Shown in pieces: positions 63,165 through 64,000 of a DNA stretch of 64,000 bases. Position 1 is the first letter of the stretch. Each line of letters begins with the position of its first letter. Made by a program: the position numbers and the translations under genes. The notes beneath the pieces were generated by a model. The model made no database searches, was not told the origin of the DNA, and saw nothing but the letters and a program-made list of their open reading frames with translations. This stretch comes from Chamaelirium japonicum (Eukaryota > Streptophyta > Magnoliopsida > Liliales > Melanthiaceae), in the NCBI GenBank assembly GCA_947650365.1, contig OX393551.1, forward strand, positions 62,985,173 through 63,049,172, given 5' to 3'.

Positions 63165-63946
63165 CTAAAGAAGGGCCCATCGATGAACAGCTGCAACTGC
63201 CAAAAGAGTGCGAACGGTGGTCATCTGAGCCACTGGAGCAAAGGTCTCCTCGTAATCAACGCCATACTCTTGAGTAAAGCCACGAGCCACTACCCGAGCC
63301 TTGTGACGCTCAATGGATCCATCAGGGCGGTGCTTGACCTTATAAATCCACTGACAGGCTTAACGCCAGAGGGCAGAGGGACAACATCCCAGGTATGAGT
63401 CTGCTGAAAGGCCTGAAACTCCTCATCCATAGCCTGACGCCACTGAGGAAACTGAACTGCCTCAGAGTAGGATCGGGGCTCCTGATCTGCGTGTACAACA
63501 GTAAGAAAGGCAGTAAACTGAGGCGAGTAACTGCATACAGAGGCAAAGCCAAAACGATCAGGAGGGCCAGTGTCGTGGCTAAAACGGTCAGGCGGGTGAC
63601 GCTGGCGCGAAGGGTAGCGAGGCGGGCCTGGATCCACGACTGGCAACGACGGAGCAGGCACAGGAGGCGAAAGACTAGGAGTGACCTCAACAGTAGGAGA
63701 GCCGGCATCCGCGGAGAAGGAAGGACACGGAGACACAGGGGTAGGCCGGCGAGAGTAGACCTGAGGAAATGGAGAGACAACCCGGGGAGGAGAGAGAGGC
63801 ACGGGCATAGAGGAGGAAGCCTCGGAGGAGTCCCCTGGAGACGCTGGGGAAACAACTGGCAAAGGATCCCGTGGTGCCGAGGGAGCTGGTGGTGGGGAAG
63901 GGGCCGACGGAGTCGGGGGAACTAGAGAGGCCGACGAGGGAGGCAT
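63165..63946 (-). pseudogene. Copia 3 integrase C-terminus and RT N-terminus
   Basis: A Ser/Pro-rich spacer (SASLVPPTPSAPSPPPAPSA) is followed by RYPSRQRHPPDRFSHDTGPP, EPRSYSEAVQFPQWRQAMDE and [12 protein letters not shown] small deletion near 63360 (loss of the 'CK' before WIYK) shifts the frame. The RT then continues to the TAG at 63165. The region extends beyond 63946 toward the integrase core. Confidence 0.88.
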
Positions 63947-64000
63947 AGATGTCGATGATGGAGGAGAAGAGACCTCGAGGAAGGTGATATCCTGAGCTTC

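Larger units (their letters stand above)
61785..64000 (-). mobile_element. Copia 3: 3' part of a Ty1/copia element, runs off window
   Basis: Minus strand. The 3' LTR is 61785-61951 (ends TGTTAAGATG / tgtgacaaac), with a purine tract next to it. RNase H, RT and the integrase-RT linker follow up to the window edge. One stop and one small deletion are seen, fewer than in copia 1. The 5' LTR and target duplication lie outside. Confidence 0.93.

Overview
The window is nuclear DNA of a flowering plant with a large, repeat-rich genome. The evidence is a spliced plant receptor-kinase gene with GT-AG introns, Ty1/copia and Ty3/gypsy (including Tat-type) LTR retrotransposons, hAT elements, and LINE insertions with poly-A tails. 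I cannot name the species from sequence alone. No bacterial genes, CRISPR array, rRNA or tRNA gene was recognised.

Only one host gene is convincing: a leucine-rich-repeat receptor-like kinase of the LRR-VIII-1 (At1g06840-like) type on the + strand. Twelve consecutive ectodomain exons lie between 5654 and 57947. All have canonical splice sites, all introns are phase 2, and there is no stop in frame. The 5' end (signal peptide) and the 3' end (transmembrane segment and kinase) are not in the window. The exons total about 1.0 kb in more than 52 kb; nearly everything else is transposon sequence in the introns, including a 34.7-kb intron.

Layout. 1-5212: unassigned AT-rich DNA, then a decayed + strand gypsy element split by a LINE with a 13-bp target-site duplication (TSD). 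5654-9193: RLK exons 1-3, with a 2.1-kb solo LTR (6191-8321, TSD ATGGC) in intron 1. 9778-15720: a complete minus-strand copia element (TSD CAACC) carrying a hAT-like insertion and a long CA/GA microsatellite in one LTR. 15880-20304: gypsy RT relic, minisatellite-rich DNA and a Tat-like LTR. 20614-22314: exons 4-7. 22675-27941: a complete + strand copia element (TSD GAGTG). 28816-30911: a solo LTR (TSD GTTAT) containing a higher-order hairpin minisatellite. 31680-56050: a minus-strand Tat-type gypsy element broken into pieces by a gag/protease-only gypsy element (36437-41139), an hAT MITE (41825-41973), a 7.6-kb hAT transposon (42325-49905) that itself carries a solo LTR (48247-49457), another solo LTR (50133-51447) and a further hAT-like element (52594-53569). 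56976-57947: exons 8-12. 57948-61784: intron with an unidentified ORF and a tiny LINE tail. 61785-64000: the 3' part of a third copia element on the minus strand, running off the window.

The target-site duplications allow the insertions to be ordered. The deepest nest is a solo LTR in a hAT transposon in a Tat element in an RLK intron. The exons stayed open while their introns grew by tens of kilobases.
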